The translations under genes and the position numbers were made by a program. DNA of 35,856 nt, taken from positions 2,702,308 to 2,738,163 of the forward strand of contig CM035310.1 of NCBI GenBank assembly GCA_002900995.3, written 5' to 3'. Positions 34,588 to 35,856 of the stretch are shown here, piece after piece; the stretch's first letter is position 1, and every line of letters begins with the position of its first letter. The stretch comes from Ganoderma boninense (taxonomy: Eukaryota > Basidiomycota > Agaricomycetes > Polyporales > Polyporaceae). Below the pieces are notes generated by a model. The model saw only the letters and a program-made list of their open reading frames with translations. It searched no databases and was not told the DNA's origin.

Positions 34588-34996
34588 GTTCGGCGCAGGG
34601 TCCCTGGTCACTCGTTCGTCTCATCTCCTCTGGTCCCCGCACCGACTGCGCACTACAGACTCGACAAGCAATCGTTGTAGGATAGGTACTAGAAGTCGCA
34701 TGTAGTTTCTTGCACCAACCGCCACTTTCATAGTCATACTGTAGGCATTTGCTGTTGACGCCATTACAGGTAGCATAAGGTCGTACTACTGTACATTCCC
34801 CTTACTCTGTCTAGCATCTTGTATGTAGACAAGGCCCGCGCACCGTCCTCAGCTTCCGTTTCATCAGCTCCATCCAAGGCGCCCTCGTCGGCCTCTACCT
34901 GCTTGGTTCGAGGGGCAACAATGGTTCGCTGGGGCCGGTGCTGCGTTCGAATAGAAGGTAGGAATCAAGAACGCGCATATACCCTGAGAGAACGAT
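34588..34996. other. Spacer between the plus-strand BTB gene and HET3
   Basis: This stretch of about 410 bases, between two convergent loci, shows no supported gene. It may contain a tail exon of HET3. Confidence 0.5.
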
Positions 34997-35856
34997 TCAC
35001 GACTCGTTCGAAGAGGTTTGAGAGGGAGTTGACCGGATCTGCGACGGGGAGCGCGGTCCAAACAGCGCGATGAGGTTGGGCATGGGGATATGCTGTGGGG
35101 TCTCCCTCTCGACGTCCTCAAGAGACGGAAAATACATCCCAGAATCTCGAAGCATGTCCTGGAAGACGCTGCCAACAAGCTCCAGGTGAACGTCGAGCAC
35201 ACGTCCATCATCCTGGTGGAAGGAATGAACGACAGCCGCCCTTCCGATCTGCGTCCACCGAAGTGCTTCGACGCCCGCCCAGGACTCGGGTCAGGTGATC
35301 CCTCGGAGCAGTTTGTGACGAACGTTGTTTCCACCGTGCTGATGAAGCTACGTCACCTTTGCCCAGGTGAGGAGCGAGATCGGAACCGGAGTGCTCGGTA
35401 CATGAGCCCAAGCGCGAACGTAGATAGAGGTGTCGCCATGCGCGATGGAGAAGGACGACTGGAGGTCCTCGGTTGTTTTCTCACTTGGTTGACCTCGAAC
35501 TGCAGTGTCGTCAGTCGTGTCGATTATCCAGCGAGGGATGCGGAATCGTGAAAGCGGGATTGCCGTTGAGATTGAGCTAGGGACGGTCCTCTCCTCGTAG
35601 TGCAATCAGAGGGTGCGGGACGACATATATGGTGCGCCACGAGGCCGTGACCGCTTCCCATTGAACGGACAGCTTGCAAAAGGTCGTCCCGAGATCGCTA
35701 AACGAGCGCATACTGCGCAGTGCCCGTGGGCCGCGGCCTCGGAGTAGGCACAACCTACTGAAATAAGCCGGGTCTGTTTTGGGTTCCATGCCCTTCGTTG
35801 TCCTGGTCAGGGAAACAGCCCAAATTTCGTCCAACATTGGCCAATGACAGCAATCG
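34997..35856 (-). pseudogene. HET3: 3' half of a third HET-type gene, decayed and cut by the window edge
   Basis: Only the region downstream of the HET domain is in the window. Segments aligned to HET1 and HET2 are ASWRTIYVVP (near 35620), FRIPRWII (near 35545), IYVRAWAHV with TWAKV (near 35350-35440), SWAGVEALRWTQIGRAAV (near 35240-35285), and LDVHLELVGSVFQ followed by FPSLEDVERETPQ (35100-35200). They lie in different frames. Compared base by base with HET1 there is an early stop after VVP, an extra base after PRW, a lost base after WAKV, and another lost base before SWAG. No intron pattern explains these. It lies in the opposite orientation to HET1 and HET2, so it is a separate insertion or an inverted older copy. 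Confidence 0.7.

Noticed and set aside
1..35856. CRISPR arrays, LTR pairs, terminal inverted repeats, telomere repeats
   Set aside because: None noticed on reading both strands. The only repeats seen are the diverged blocks, the local tandem repeat, the exon relics and short microsatellites.

Overview
The window looks like nuclear DNA of a basidiomycete, most likely a polypore-type Agaricomycete. The basis is the intron style (many introns of about 45-90 bases with GT..AG ends) and the protein families: HET-domain proteins starting MWLLSTDRAEL, BTB proteins starting MSSDEIPRKRARVESPPP, and seven-helix membrane proteins. Genus and species cannot be read from it. No tRNA, rRNA, CRISPR array or intact transposon was seen.

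Layout. (1) 1-2475: gene-poor, with coding-like scraps on the minus strand. (2) 2475-8156: first copy of a large duplicated block, ending in a HET-domain gene broken by a small frameshift (HET1). (3) 8624-11609, minus strand: a secreted or vacuolar metallophosphoesterase/5'-nucleotidase of the yeast YHR202W type, resolved here into 19 exons including a 9-base microexon, with a clear TATA box. (4) 11691-13369: no convincing gene. (5) 13370-20050: second copy of the duplicated block, ending in a long open HET-domain gene (HET2). (6) 20333-20883: two tandem relics of the last exon of a seven-helix protein gene. (7) 20884-25754: gene-poor. (8) 25755-27381 (+) and 27948-29872 (-): a convergent pair of seven-helix membrane protein genes, modelled as 7 and 8 exons. 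(9) 31103-34587: three BTB/POZ genes, two on the minus strand (one open, one broken) and one broken on the plus strand. (10) 34997-35856, minus strand: the 3' half of a third, badly decayed HET gene, cut by the window edge.

Biologically this is an accessory, fast-turnover neighbourhood. HET-domain genes act in fungal non-self recognition and cell death, and expand by duplication. The BTB and seven-helix families expand similarly in polypores. The phosphoesterase is the one clearly conserved housekeeping-like gene, lying between the two HET blocks. A recurring theme is small indels. Several occur as compensating pairs that keep the frame open but replace an internal stretch of protein (seven-helix gene A exon 5; BTB gene at 32008-33253). 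Either this is unusual molecular evolution or it is residual long-read error. Resequencing decides.
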